Positions 33,707 to 41,014 of a stretch of 41,014 nt of DNA are shown here, one piece after another. Each line of letters starts with the position of its first letter. The stretch's first letter is position 1. Source of the stretch: Chitinophagaceae bacterium (GTDB taxonomy: Bacteria > Bacteroidota > Bacteroidia > Chitinophagales > REEL01); NCBI GenBank assembly GCA_007695095.1, contig REEL01000080.1, positions 1-41,014 on the forward strand, in the 5' to 3' direction. A program made the translations under genes and the position numbers. The notes below the pieces were generated by a model. It saw nothing but the letters and a program-made list of their open reading frames with translations. It had not been told where the DNA came from and did not search any database.

Positions 33707-34690
33707 ATTGCAACCCCTTACATCAGCATTGTTTATTCTGCCGTAAACATAAAAACCACCATCATTATCTAATTCTCCTATGTCATCAGTTGCAAGAAAA
33801 CAGCAACTATGTATGTTTGCCAAATCAATAATATTTAGAGCGCCTCTTGCATTTTTTGATTGTATATCGAAAGGGTCATAAACATCTCGTACCAAAACTT
33901 TAACCCAGTCCGGGAAGTAGTATTTCTCATCTTTAAGGGAATAAGCCTGTGAAAGCAGTTCCGTCATGCCGTATTCAGAATGTATTTGATTTGTTTGAAA
34001 AGCATTTTTCAAAATATCATGCAAAGCTGTTTTCCAAAGTTCTTTTCTCCTGCCTTTCATGCCCCCGGTTTCCATAATAACTGTATGCTTTAAATGAATG
34101 GGGTATTTTTCTGCAAAATCAAGAAGTGCAAAACTAACGCCTATTAATATTGTTTTTTCTTTCCTTTCTTCTAAGGTTTGTAAATGGGTTGAGAGCTTTT
34201 CGTAATCATCTATATAAAATCCGCTAAGGGGCTTTCCGGACGATTTCATGAAACCGTCAACCATATACACCAGAGAGGCATTATTTCTTTCAAGATAAGA
34301 GGGGAGAAGAGCAAGGAAGGTATAGTCTTTAATATTTCCATAGTATTTTTCAAAACATTTCAAAAAGACATCCCGGTACCATTCTAAAGAATAAATATGA
34401 TGCTTGGATGACTGCCCACCACCGGTAGTACTGCTCTCAAATACTTTTTCACTTTCAAAACTTCCCGTTTTAATTTCTTCAGTTTTAAAAAGTTTTATCG
34501 GAAGGAAAGGTATTTTTTCAATTGATTTTATTTGTTGAGGTGCTACACCTAACAATTGAATATACTTCTTATATATAGGATTGTTTTCAGCCTGATAGTA
34601 AAACACTCTTAATGCAAACTGATTAAAAGTATCGGGATTCAAACCAAAAATTGAATGATAGTTAAACGTTATTTTATTGTTTTTATCCAA
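33692..34690 (-). CDS. LuxE-like acyl-protein synthetase
   Basis: The 332-residue adenylate-forming enzyme is of the acyl-protein synthetase (LuxE) family. It has ESSTTGGGQSSKHHIYSLEW (about 85-104, phosphate-binding loop), IMETGGMKGRRKELW, HSEYGMTELLSQAYS (A5-like E-x-G-M-T-E motif), FLATDDIGELDNDGGFYVYGRINN and a C-terminal RGCNLM with a cysteine that may be the acyl acceptor, as in LuxE. No luxCD or luciferase genes lie nearby, so light production is not implied. Relatives in Bacteroidota are thought to activate acyl groups, possibly for lipid or O-antigen decoration. It overlaps kdsB by 15 bases in convergent orientation. Confidence 0.85.
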   Translation of the reverse strand: MDKNNKITFNYHSIFGLNPDTFNQFALRVFYYQAENNPIYKKYIQLLGVAPQQIKSIEKIPFLPIKLFKTEEIKTGSFESEKVFESSTTGGGQSSKHHIYSLEWYRDVFLKCFEKYYGNIKDYTFLALLPSYLERNNASLVYMVDGFMKSSGKPLSGFYIDDYEKLSTHLQTLEERKEKTILIGVSFALLDFAEKYPIHLKHTVIMETGGMKGRRKELWKTALHDILKNAFQTNQIHSEYGMTELLSQAYSLKDEKYYFPDWVKVLVRDVYDPFDIQSKNARGALNIIDLANIHSCCFLATDDIGELDNDGGFYVYGRINNADVRGCNLMVG

Positions 34691-34817
34691 ACTAAGCGAA
34701 AAGTTTTAATGAACAGCAAAAAAAATGATACATTTATGTATTACTTTTGTTTAGTAAAAAGTAATCAGAATATACAAAAATAGCTAAATCATCGTTTCTA
34801 ATTTAATTCATGGATTA

Positions 34818-35357
34818 ATGCTTTTGAAAAAAATAAAATACCTTACTGTTTCAGTTTTATTATCTGCTTTGTTTTTAACATCCTGCGTAGATCCGCCGGA
34901 TTATTCTGAAGTTCCGGAAATTGAATTTATTACATTTTCACCACAATTAGTTGGAACGGAAGATACGCTGCAAATAGTTTTCTTTTTTAAAGACGGAGAT
35001 GGGGATCTTGGTTTTGAAAGTTTTTCCGAACCGGACTCTTTAGGTTGTGATTTGTGTGACTCCACTTGCTTCGATGAACCGGAATTTTCAATTTTTGTCA
35101 CGCGTAACAAGACCGGATGTCTAATCCCTTTTAATATGCCTTATATTCCACCTAAAGGTAGCAGCCGGGCTATTTCAGGAAATGTCACCCTCAGCTTGTT
35201 TGATATTGGGTGTTTGCCTCCTGATGGTGGTTCTTTGGGAGATATTACAGATCAGGAAACGGATACGGTATATTTTTATATACAGCTAAAAGACAGAGCC
35301 GGGAATTTTAGTAATGTGATACAAACTCCCGAAATTACCTTACTTTGTAATGATTAG
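34818..35357 (+). CDS. Hypothetical lipoprotein
   Basis: The 179-residue protein has a lipoprotein signal ending ALFLTSC (Cys23). The mature part looks beta-rich: FITFSPQLVGTEDTLQIVF, a DGDGDLGFE calcium-like Asp cluster, a Cys-rich GCDLCDSTCFDE block, and a final LKDRAGNFSNVIQTPEITLL that resembles Ig-like folds of secreted Bacteroidota proteins. No enzyme motif is seen. It is probably surface exposed. It diverges from the LuxE-like gene with a 127-base gap and ends 87 bases before hemN. I assign no function. Confidence 0.75.
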   Translation: MLLKKIKYLTVSVLLSALFLTSCVDPPDYSEVPEIEFITFSPQLVGTEDTLQIVFFFKDGDGDLGFESFSEPDSLGCDLCDSTCFDEPEFSIFVTRNKTGCLIPFNMPYIPPKGSSRAISGNVTLSLFDIGCLPPDGGSLGDITDQETDTVYFYIQLKDRAGNFSNVIQTPEITLLCND

Positions 35358-35381
35358 GTAAAATTCTACGCTAAATTGCCT

Positions 35382-35389
35382 TAAATTTG
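35382..35389 (+). promoter_or_regulatory. Candidate -7 element before hemN
   Basis: TAAATTTG matches TAnnTTTG exactly, about 55 bases before the ATG at 35445. The only TTTG upstream (35344-35347) is too far away for a standard -33, so confidence is low. Confidence 0.33.
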
Positions 35390-35444
35390 CACCAACTTCT
35401 TTCTTTTGTTGTTATATCAACAATTCAAACAGCAATAGTAATTT

Positions 35445-36818
35445 ATGGCAAATACAGACAACACCTTAATTAGTAAATATAATGTTCCCGGTCCAAGATA
35501 TACCAGCTATCCTACCGTTCCGTATTGGCAGGATAATGATTTAAAGGCCGGAGATTGGTTAAGCAGATTAACAAAAAGATATCAGGATACCAATAGTAAA
35601 AGCGGTATTTCCCTTTATATACACTTGCCTTTTTGCGAGTCACTTTGTACTTTTTGCGGATGCAATAAGCGAATTACAATTAACCACGGTGTTGAATCTC
35701 CATATATACAAACGGTTCTGAATGAATGGGACCTTTATCTGGAAAAACTCGGCGAAAAACCTATGTTGAGAGAACTGCATTTAGGCGGAGGTACACCAAC
35801 GTTTTTCAGTGCAGATAATCTCAGGTTTTTACTGGAATCTATTTACAAAAAATGTGATTTACATCCGGATTTTGAATTGAGCTTTGAAGCGCATCCAAAT
35901 GTAACCTCTTACGAGCAAATGCAGGTTTTATATGAATTGGGCTCCCGAAGAATCAGTTTGGGGGTACAGGATTTTGATCCGGCTGTTCAACAGATAATTA
36001 ATCGGGTGCAACCCTACGAAACTGTTTTAAAAGTAACAGAAGGAGCCAGAAAAATTGGTTATTCTTCTATAAATTTTGATATAATTTATGGTCTGCCGCT
36101 TCAAAAAATGAGCAGTATAGTAGATACAATTACAAAAGTTAAACAACTCATGCCCGAAAGAATTGCTTTCTACAGCTATGCACATGTGCCCTGGGTAAGT
36201 CCCGGTCAGCGCAGATACACTGAAGAAGACCTGCCACTTGGATCGGAAAAGCGAGATTTGTATGAAAAGGGTAGGGAAATGCTCGAAGCAGCCGGATATA
36301 TAGAAATTGGTATGGATCATTTCAGTTTACCTCAAGATTCTTTATATAAAGCTCTAAAAAAAGGAACATTGCATAGAAATTTCATGGGATATACGCATCA
36401 GTATACCGAAGTTTCCATCGGTCTGGGCGTTTCCAGTATTAGTGACAGCTGGGATGCATTCGCTCAAAATATCAAAGGTTTTGAAGAGTATACTGCAATG
36501 GTAAATGAAATAAAAGAGATTCCGGTTTTCAGAGGGCATTTGCTCAATGAGGAAGATTTGTTTATCAGAAAACATATACTGAACTTAATGTGTCAGTTGG
36601 AAACCTCCTGGGGTGAAAGTGAAGATAATCACCCGCTAATTCTTTCTGCTATTAATCATTTAACAGAAATGTTTGAGGACGGTTTGGTAGTGTTGGAAAA
36701 CAGAACCCTTCGCGTAACAGAAAGCGGTCGCCCATTTGTGAGAAATGCATGCATGGCTTTTGATAATAGAATGTGGGCAAAAAAGCCGGAAACCCAACTT
36801 TTTAGTCAGGTAATTTAA
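35445..36818 (+). CDS. hemN: Oxygen-independent coproporphyrinogen III oxidase HemN
   Basis: The 457-residue radical-SAM enzyme converts coproporphyrinogen III to protoporphyrinogen IX without oxygen. The iron-sulphur motif is HLPFCESLCTFCGCNKRI (CxxxCxxCxC). The protein opens with NVPGPRYTSYPTVPYW as true HemN proteins do (not HemW), and ELHLGGGTPTFFSADNLRFL and RISLGVQDFDPAVQQIINR follow. HemN and CcmE/F in the same window point to a cell that makes haem and c-type cytochromes at low oxygen as well. It ends six bases before the next gene. Confidence 0.95.
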   Translation: MANTDNTLISKYNVPGPRYTSYPTVPYWQDNDLKAGDWLSRLTKRYQDTNSKSGISLYIHLPFCESLCTFCGCNKRITINHGVESPYIQTVLNEWDLYLEKLGEKPMLRELHLGGGTPTFFSADNLRFLLESIYKKCDLHPDFELSFEAHPNVTSYEQMQVLYELGSRRISLGVQDFDPAVQQIINRVQPYETVLKVTEGARKIGYSSINFDIIYGLPLQKMSSIVDTITKVKQLMPERIAFYSYAHVPWVSPGQRRYTEEDLPLGSEKRDLYEKGREMLEAAGYIEIGMDHFSLPQDSLYKALKKGTLHRNFMGYTHQYTEVSIGLGVSSISDSWDAFAQNIKGFEEYTAMVNEIKEIPVFRGHLLNEEDLFIRKHILNLMCQLETSWGESEDNHPLILSAINHLTEMFEDGLVVLENRTLRVTESGRPFVRNACMAFDNRMWAKKPETQLFSQVI

Positions 36819-36824
36819 TATATT

Positions 36825-37409
36825 ATGCTCAAATGGCAGTTTACCGCTTTTTTAGCCCTTTATTTAATCTTCTCTACGAATTTTTCGCTCAGGGCAGCAG
36901 AAGCTGAATCCTCCTTAAAAAGTCCGGGGCAGTTTACGTTAAGCGTTAATGGGGCATTGCTTTTAGGCGGTGAAATAAATCGTGACAATTTTATTTTTAA
37001 AAGTGGATATTCCTTTTTTATACAACCGGCATACGAATATTCAAATTTCAGTATTTTTTTACATACAGGAGTATTTCTGTTGGAAGATGAAGGTTTTTTG
37101 CCTATTGGAGCAGGTTTGAGGTATTACACAGGCAACAAGCCTTCCGGATTTCATTTCTCATTTTCAGCCGGATTTGCAGATGCATGGCTGAGAGACAGAA
37201 CAAATGAAAGATATTCTCTGGATGGCAGATGGTTTGCCATGCCGGGTTTTGGATACAGACTTTTAATTAGTGAAAATTTAAAAGGAATTTTCGGCTTAAA
37301 TGTATTGCACCAAAATGCAGTTTTACGCTTTGAACACCCTCAGTCAGAATCTATATCTTCGGTAATAAATTTTACTTTTTTAAAGTTTTCCTTAGGGGTT
37401 GAATTTTAA
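36825..37409 (+). CDS. Hypothetical outer-membrane beta-barrel-like protein
   Basis: The 194-residue protein has a signal peptide (about 1-25, ending LRAAEA) and a body of alternating aromatic and glycine-rich strands: GQFTLSVNGALLLGGEINRD, GYSFFIQPAYEYSNFSIFLH, FLPIGAGLRYYTG and FHFSFSAGFADAWLRD. It ends in the typical C-terminal strand FTFLKFSLGVEF with terminal Phe, as outer-membrane barrels do. It resembles small OmpW/PorT-like barrels. No known family is clear. It lies six bases after hemN and one base before the CotH gene, so it may be co-transcribed with both. Confidence 0.75.
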   Translation: MLKWQFTAFLALYLIFSTNFSLRAAEAESSLKSPGQFTLSVNGALLLGGEINRDNFIFKSGYSFFIQPAYEYSNFSIFLHTGVFLLEDEGFLPIGAGLRYYTGNKPSGFHFSFSAGFADAWLRDRTNERYSLDGRWFAMPGFGYRLLISENLKGIFGLNVLHQNAVLRFEHPQSESISSVINFTFLKFSLGVEF

Positions 37410-37410
37410 A

Positions 37411-39669
37411 ATGAATTCTATTAAAAAAATATTTGTAGTTTTTCTTTTATGTGCTTGCTTTCAGCCGGTGTTTGCTCTGCCTGTAATCAATGAATTTATG
37501 GCTTCAAATTCCGAAGTTATAAGTGATGAAGACGGAGATTTTGAAGATTGGATAGAGATTTATAATCCTACCCAGTTCACTATTGAATTAAATGGGTTTT
37601 TTCTTTCAGATGATGTTGATGACCCATATCGCTGGCAGTTTCCTGATTATACTCTGAATCCCGGTGAGTTTTTGCTGGTGTTTGCCTCCGGAAAAAATCG
37701 AAAAAGCGGTCCTTATTTTCATACTAACTTTCGGATTGATAAAGATGGAGAGCCCTTAATTCTCTCTAGTCCTGACAGTGTATGGGTTGACTGGATTGAA
37801 CCGATACAATTATTAACAAATACTTCCTACGGTAGAAAAACAGACGGAGGTGCTGAATGGGTATATTTTTCTGTTTCCAGCCCCGGCATATCCAATGCAA
37901 GCGGAGTGAAAGGACCTGCGCCGGAAGATATTATAGAAAGTTCTCTACCCTCAGGATTCTATCCATCGGGAACTCCGCTCACTTTGTTTTTTAAAAATCA
38001 GGACGCAGATATTTACTATACAATTAATGGGGAGCGACCTGATATTAACAGTTTTAAGTTTTCAGACTCCATATCACTTAGTCGACTGCTGATTCCTGAC
38101 AGGCATTATTCAAACATACAAACAGCACCCCGCTGGCAAGAACCAAACTCTACACAATTTGGAGCTATTGTTTTACGGGCAGCAGCATTTAAAAATGGAA
38201 TTAGAGTCAGTAATTATCTACAAAATGTATACTTTCCGGAGGAAATGTGGCCCAATAAGGATTGGTCTGTATTCTCAATAATTATGGATGAAGATGATTT
38301 TTTTAGTCATGAGCGTGGAATTTATGTGCCGGGTCCCGGATTTGAAGAAGATCCCTACAGAGCAAATTATTATAAAAGGGGAGATGACTGGGAAAGAACA
38401 GTACAGCTTAGTTTTTTTAATACCGAACAGGAATTGATTTTTGAGCATTTGGCAGGAGCCAGAATTCATGGTGACGGGACCAGAAAAGCACCCCAAAAAA
38501 GTATAAGATTATATGCCAGAAACAGATATGGCTATGAAACATTTGATTATCCTTTTTTCGAAAAGAAGCCTAACATAAAAAGTTTTAAAAGATTGATTTT
38601 GAGAACTTCAATGGGGGACTGGAATCGATTAGGTTTAACAGATGAGTTTGTTACTGCCGCAGTAAGACCCTTGAATCTGGATTATATGGAGTTTCTGCCG
38701 GTAATAGTTTTTATAAATGGAGAATTTTGGGGGATTCATCATCTCAGAGAACGAATTGATCAGTACTATTATATGTCAAACCATGGTGTTAATCCTGAAA
38801 ATATTGATGAGATAGATGGTTTGGGATATGCTAACAGAGGCACAGCAGATGCTTATTTTAAAATGTTTAACTTTTTCCGGAATGCAGATCCGCAGGAAGC
38901 AGGTTTTTATGATGAAACCTCAAAATTGATAGATATAGAAAATGTAGTGGATTATTTTATTGCTAAAATGTATTTCAGGAATTTAGACTGGCCATTCAGA
39001 AACTATACACTTTGGAAATCTGAATACGGCAAGTGGCGTTGGGTATTTTTTGACTGTGATGCATGCCTGATTCGTTTTGGAGATTATAATATGCTTGAAT
39101 ATCTTCAGGAACAGCATTTCCCGGAGCATATAGATGCAGATTTGTTCTTGATTATACGTCGTTTATTGCAAAATGAAAAAACATACGGACTGTTTATGCA
39201 GCGACTAAACAGACATATTGAACATACATTTTCACCTGAGCGCTTATTACCGATATTAGATAAGATGGCTGAAAATCACAGACATTATATAGAAGAGCAG
39301 GTTAAAAGGTGGCATGTGCCTGCATCAGTTTATCAATTTGAACAAAATATTAAAGATTTAGAAAGATTTATAATTCGTCGCCATGAATTGATGAGCAGGC
39401 AATTCTCTAAGATTGCAAGAGAATCAGTAAAGGTTTATCCAAATCCGCTTTCTCTTGAAACCGGAAAACTAACTGTCAGCGCCACGTTTTTGAAAAACAA
39501 TAGCAAACTGCAGTATAGTCTTATTGATATGAAAGGAATGGAAATGCTTTCCGGAGAGATTCAAAATGGCAGAGAATTAACGTTTCCCCGGAGCATAAAC
39601 CCGGGTAGTTATATTTTAAAACTTAAAAATGATGGTTTTGTATTCAATAAAAAGCTTATTATTCAGTAG
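37411..39669 (+). CDS. T9SS-secreted lamin-tail / CotH-kinase-like protein
   Basis: The 752-residue protein starts at ATG 37411 (a TTG at 37399 is in frame but overlaps the previous stop). The signal peptide ends about residue 22 (VFALPVINEF). A lamin-tail domain (about 22-125, NEFMASNSEVISDEDGDFED) is followed by a chitobiase-like beta domain (about 165-260, ADIYYTINGERPD) and a CotH-type kinase-like domain (about 280-640, with ARIHGDGTRKAPQKSIRLYA, LRERIDQYYYMSNHGV and WRWVFFDCDACL). The T9SS tail (about 670-752, VYPNPLSLETGKLTV, PGSYILKLKNDG) ends it. CotH kinases phosphorylate secreted proteins in spore formers; here the protein is probably extracellular. A kinase role is inference. Confidence 0.92.
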   Translation: MNSIKKIFVVFLLCACFQPVFALPVINEFMASNSEVISDEDGDFEDWIEIYNPTQFTIELNGFFLSDDVDDPYRWQFPDYTLNPGEFLLVFASGKNRKSGPYFHTNFRIDKDGEPLILSSPDSVWVDWIEPIQLLTNTSYGRKTDGGAEWVYFSVSSPGISNASGVKGPAPEDIIESSLPSGFYPSGTPLTLFFKNQDADIYYTINGERPDINSFKFSDSISLSRLLIPDRHYSNIQTAPRWQEPNSTQFGAIVLRAAAFKNGIRVSNYLQNVYFPEEMWPNKDWSVFSIIMDEDDFFSHERGIYVPGPGFEEDPYRANYYKRGDDWERTVQLSFFNTEQELIFEHLAGARIHGDGTRKAPQKSIRLYARNRYGYETFDYPFFEKKPNIKSFKRLILRTSMGDWNRLGLTDEFVTAAVRPLNLDYMEFLPVIVFINGEFWGIHHLRERIDQYYYMSNHGVNPENIDEIDGLGYANRGTADAYFKMFNFFRNADPQEAGFYDETSKLIDIENVVDYFIAKMYFRNLDWPFRNYTLWKSEYGKWRWVFFDCDACLIRFGDYNMLEYLQEQHFPEHIDADLFLIIRRLLQNEKTYGLFMQRLNRHIEHTFSPERLLPILDKMAENHRHYIEEQVKRWHVPASVYQFEQNIKDLERFIIRRHELMSRQFSKIARESVKVYPNPLSLETGKLTVSATFLKNNSKLQYSLIDMKGMEMLSGEIQNGRELTFPRSINPGSYILKLKNDGFVFNKKLIIQ

Positions 39670-40231
39670 AAGTCTGAATCAGAGGGCATTACTTTTTTTA
39701 TTATTCCTTTGCTTTTTTAACTCAAATAATGCGTCGGGAGAAATCAATAAAACTGAGCGCATTATTATTGAAGTAGAACCATTTAAGCAAATTTATAATA
39801 GTGCTTTTTTCAGCAATTTGTGTATGATAACTTCTGATGGCTGCATACATAATATTTCCGGCTTTGATTTTGAGTGGGGTTTCCATTATGAACTTGAAGT
39901 GGATAAAATAAACATAGAATTTCCACAGGCAGATTCTTATAGCATTAAATATGAATTGGTAAGGATTATTGAGAAAGAAAAAGAAACAGTTGATTTACAA
40001 TTTTACAATATGGTAAAGCTAAACAGGAGCTTGTCGTCTTCTGAATTTATACCGGCATTTGAGTTTACCCAAAATGACACAGCCATTTATTTCAATGAAG
40101 TGAATGTATTGATAAATGATAAGGATTTAGTGGAAATATTGAAAGCTAATAGTTCCGGATACTACCGGATTTTATTTGAGGTTTTAGATAAAAAACATTT
40201 GCAATTATTATCAATAAGAAAGGTAGAGTGA
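39629..40231 (+). CDS. DUF4377-like secreted protein
   Basis: The 200-residue protein overlaps the CotH gene by 41 bases in a different frame, so the two are probably translated from one message. Residues about 20-38 form a signal peptide (ALLFLLFLCFFNSNNASG) preceded by a short polar stretch. About residues 44-110 look DUF4377-like: IIEVEPFKQI, LCMITSDGCIHNISGFDFEW and YELEVDKINIE. The rest is a beta-rich extension with no clear family. No sorting domain or lipobox is visible. Its role may be tied to the CotH protein, by position only. Confidence 0.68.
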   Translation: MMVLYSIKSLLFSRSLNQRALLFLLFLCFFNSNNASGEINKTERIIIEVEPFKQIYNSAFFSNLCMITSDGCIHNISGFDFEWGFHYELEVDKINIEFPQADSYSIKYELVRIIEKEKETVDLQFYNMVKLNRSLSSSEFIPAFEFTQNDTAIYFNEVNVLINDKDLVEILKANSSGYYRILFEVLDKKHLQLLSIRKVE

Positions 40232-40473
40232 GTTGCTGATTAGGTAGAGGTAGTTTATGTTAGAAAGACCTAAGATTGCGCAAGATCCAAGGGAGAAAGC
40301 TGGCAGTTGGCAGGAAAGAAATCCCAAGAGCTCAAATTTCAAGAGACCAAGACCCAAGAAGGGAAAGTATAGGCAGGGGCAGTAGGCACTATGCAGGGTG
40401 AGAAGCCAGGAGCCCAAATTTCAAGAAATTAAAAATTTAAAGGCAGCAATTTTTTTAGCCTGCTCCCTCTTCT
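40232..40473. repeat. Purine-rich repeat region
   Basis: No gene is seen. The stretch is G/A-rich and contains a degenerate direct repeat: a 21-base unit at 40324-40344 and again at 40406-40426, 19 of 21 bases identical, with CAAATTTCAAGA as the common core. CAAGA and GGCAG words recur between them. This looks like a dispersed intergenic repeat or decayed DNA, not an RNA gene. Confidence 0.5.
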
Positions 40474-40495
40474 GTCGCAAGCGTCCGCTTGTGAC
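40474..40495. repeat. REP-like palindrome, left copy
   Basis: GTCGCAAGCG-TC-CGCTTGTGAC is a 10-bp stem with one mismatch and a two-base loop. Its 16-base part 40479-40494 recurs as an exact reverse complement at 40740-40755. Short GC-rich palindromes like this beside a RAYT transposase remnant are typical of REP sequences. Confidence 0.65.
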
Positions 40496-40553
40496 ATGTG
40501 TGTAGAATATATAAAATCCGGGCTCAAACTTAACTCTGTTTTGTCCGTCAAAG

Positions 40554-40569
40554 TTCAGCTAAAGCTGAA
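40554..40569. repeat. Second small palindrome
   Basis: TTCAGCT-AA-AGCTGAA is a perfect 7-bp stem with a two-base loop, between the left REP-like copy and the transposase remnant. Confidence 0.5.
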
Positions 40570-40701
40570 ATCGTATTGCATAAAGAGAATTTTATTTGGA
40601 GTAGTGCCAGAGATTATGCCGGTAGAAGAGGGTATATTGATATTGAGTTAATAGAGTTTTTTTTGAATATTACTTTTAAAATGAATAGATTTACATATTG
40701 A
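40564..40701 (+). pseudogene. C-terminal remnant of a REP-associated (RAYT/IS200-like) transposase
   Basis: In frame with the stop at 40699-40701 the DNA reads HKENFIWSSARDYAGRRGYI, then DIELIEFF. The block YxWSSARDYAG(K/R)KGxxxIxLI is the usual C-terminal end of Bacteroidota Y1-type REP-associated tyrosine transposases. The catalytic HUH and Tyr regions are missing: upstream in frame there is a stop near 40531 and only the palindromes. So this is a dead 3' fragment. It lies between two inverted REP-like copies, as expected for a decayed element. The family name rests on motif memory, not a search. Confidence 0.68.
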
Positions 40702-40737
40702 TAGATGAATTGCAATATGATTTATGCAAAACAGCCG

Positions 40738-40761
40738 TATCACAAGCGGACGCTTTCGATA
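40738..40761. repeat. REP-like palindrome, right copy (inverted)
   Basis: TATCACAAGCG-GA-CGCTTTCGATA is an 11-bp stem with two mismatches and a GA loop. It contains the exact reverse complement of 40479-40494, placing the two REP-like copies in inverted orientation about 250 bases apart around the transposase remnant. Confidence 0.65.
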
Positions 40762-40828
40762 GATGTGAGGTTTTGCCTTTGGAGCCGGTAAGCGAGGGCT
40801 TGATTATGGAAATTGAAAATGTCTTGAA

Positions 40829-40869
40829 CAGGATTTGAAAGATTAAGAGATAGACAAGATTTTGAAAAC
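40829..40869. repeat. Imperfect tandem repeat before the RhuM gene
   Basis: ACAGGATTTGAAAGATT (40829-40845) and ACAAGATTTTGAAAACT (40853-40869) form a degenerate 24-base direct repeat. Such CAGGATTT-type filler occurs between mobile genes in many Bacteroidota. It ends about 12 bases before the RhuM start. Confidence 0.4.
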
Positions 40870-40881
40870 TGATAAAAGAGG

Positions 40882-41014
40882 ATGAAAAACGAAATTATTC
40901 TGTATCGACCTAATGAGGTAGCGGAACATATCGAGGTTCGCATTGATGAGAAAACCGTTTGGCTAAGTCAAGAACAATTGACGCTTCTTTTTCAAAGAGA
41001 TCAATCTGTAATTT
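40882..41014 (+). CDS. RhuM-family protein (partial, cut by window end)
   Basis: From ATG 40882 the frame is open to the window edge (44 codons): MKNEIILYRPNEVAEHIEVR, then IDEKTVWLSQEQLTLLFQRD, then QSVI. The block V+xxxxTVWLxQxQxxxLFxRdxxxI is the start of the Virulence_RhuM family, an N-terminal DNA-binding-like domain often followed by a longer body or a Fic/Doc-like domain. The proteins are frequent on genomic islands and beside toxin-antitoxin or mobile genes, and their biochemical role is unresolved. It follows transposase debris. Whether the gene is complete cannot be seen. Confidence 0.85.
   Translation, partial: MKNEIILYRPNEVAEHIEVRIDEKTVWLSQEQLTLLFQRDQSVI

Noticed and set aside
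33692-34690. Bioluminescence locus suggested by the LuxE-like gene
   Set aside because: No luxA, B, C or D nearby; LuxE-family enzymes occur widely in non-luminous bacteria.
40232-40473. CRISPR-like array in the repeat region
   Set aside because: Only two degenerate repeat copies, without regular spacing or a leader, and no cas genes.

Overview
The window comes from a low-GC member of the Bacteroidota. The signs are two proteins ending in type IX secretion (T9SS) sorting domains, many lipoproteins with a short ...C lipobox, -7 promoter elements of the TAnnTTTG type, no clear Shine-Dalgarno sites, and family-level matches to Bacteroidota versions of HMG-CoA lyase, LeuS, DUF3098 and UbiA. I cannot place it below phylum with confidence. 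Most of the window is ordinary chromosome; the two ends and the 2.1-3.2 kb stretch look accessory or decaying.

Layout. Positions 1-460 hold a large nested inverted repeat and two smaller ones, with no gene. From 463 to 7147 lie accessory genes: a membrane protein, an NTF2-like lipoprotein, a decayed glyoxalase/VOC pseudogene, a methyltransferase without a normal start codon, a penicillin-binding-protein-like serine hydrolase, an AraC-type regulator with a metal-binding-like N-terminus, a CAP-domain secreted protein and three tandem paralogous Cys-rich mini-lipoproteins. From 7334 to 12001 are ComEC, a lipoprotein, an alpha/beta hydrolase and a BASS-type transporter. ccmE-ccmF (12187-15026) make part of a cytochrome c haem-delivery system, with a CXXXY-type CcmE. 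DUF2520-ubiA-maf follow (15083-17452).

On the minus strand, ftsX-DUF3098-uppP-truB-ribF (22116 down to 18489) form a tightly packed, overlapping operon joining cell division, cell-wall lipid recycling, tRNA modification and flavin synthesis. leuS, an HMG-CoA lyase and a beta-CASP RNase-like hydrolase run rightward to a strong terminator at 27.65 kb. Next come a T9SS-secreted PCMD-like protein, a LysM/DPBB protein with a family-2 glycosyltransferase, an NfeD/ClpP-class membrane protease, kdsB (LPS Kdo activation), a LuxE-like acyl-protein synthetase, a lipoprotein, hemN, a beta-barrel-like protein, a LTD/CotH/T9SS protein and a DUF4377-like protein.

The right end (40232-41014) is mobile-element debris. 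It has a purine-rich repeat, REP-like palindromes in inverted orientation around the C-terminal remnant of a REP-associated (RAYT/IS200-like) transposase, and the first 44 codons of a RhuM-family protein cut by the window edge. No CRISPR array, tRNA or rRNA was recognised. The best leads are the RAYT/REP remnant next to rhuM, the nested palindrome at the left edge, the adjacent VOC pseudogene and start-less methyltransferase, and the three Cys-rich lipoproteins. I did not find a convincing new multi-gene system.
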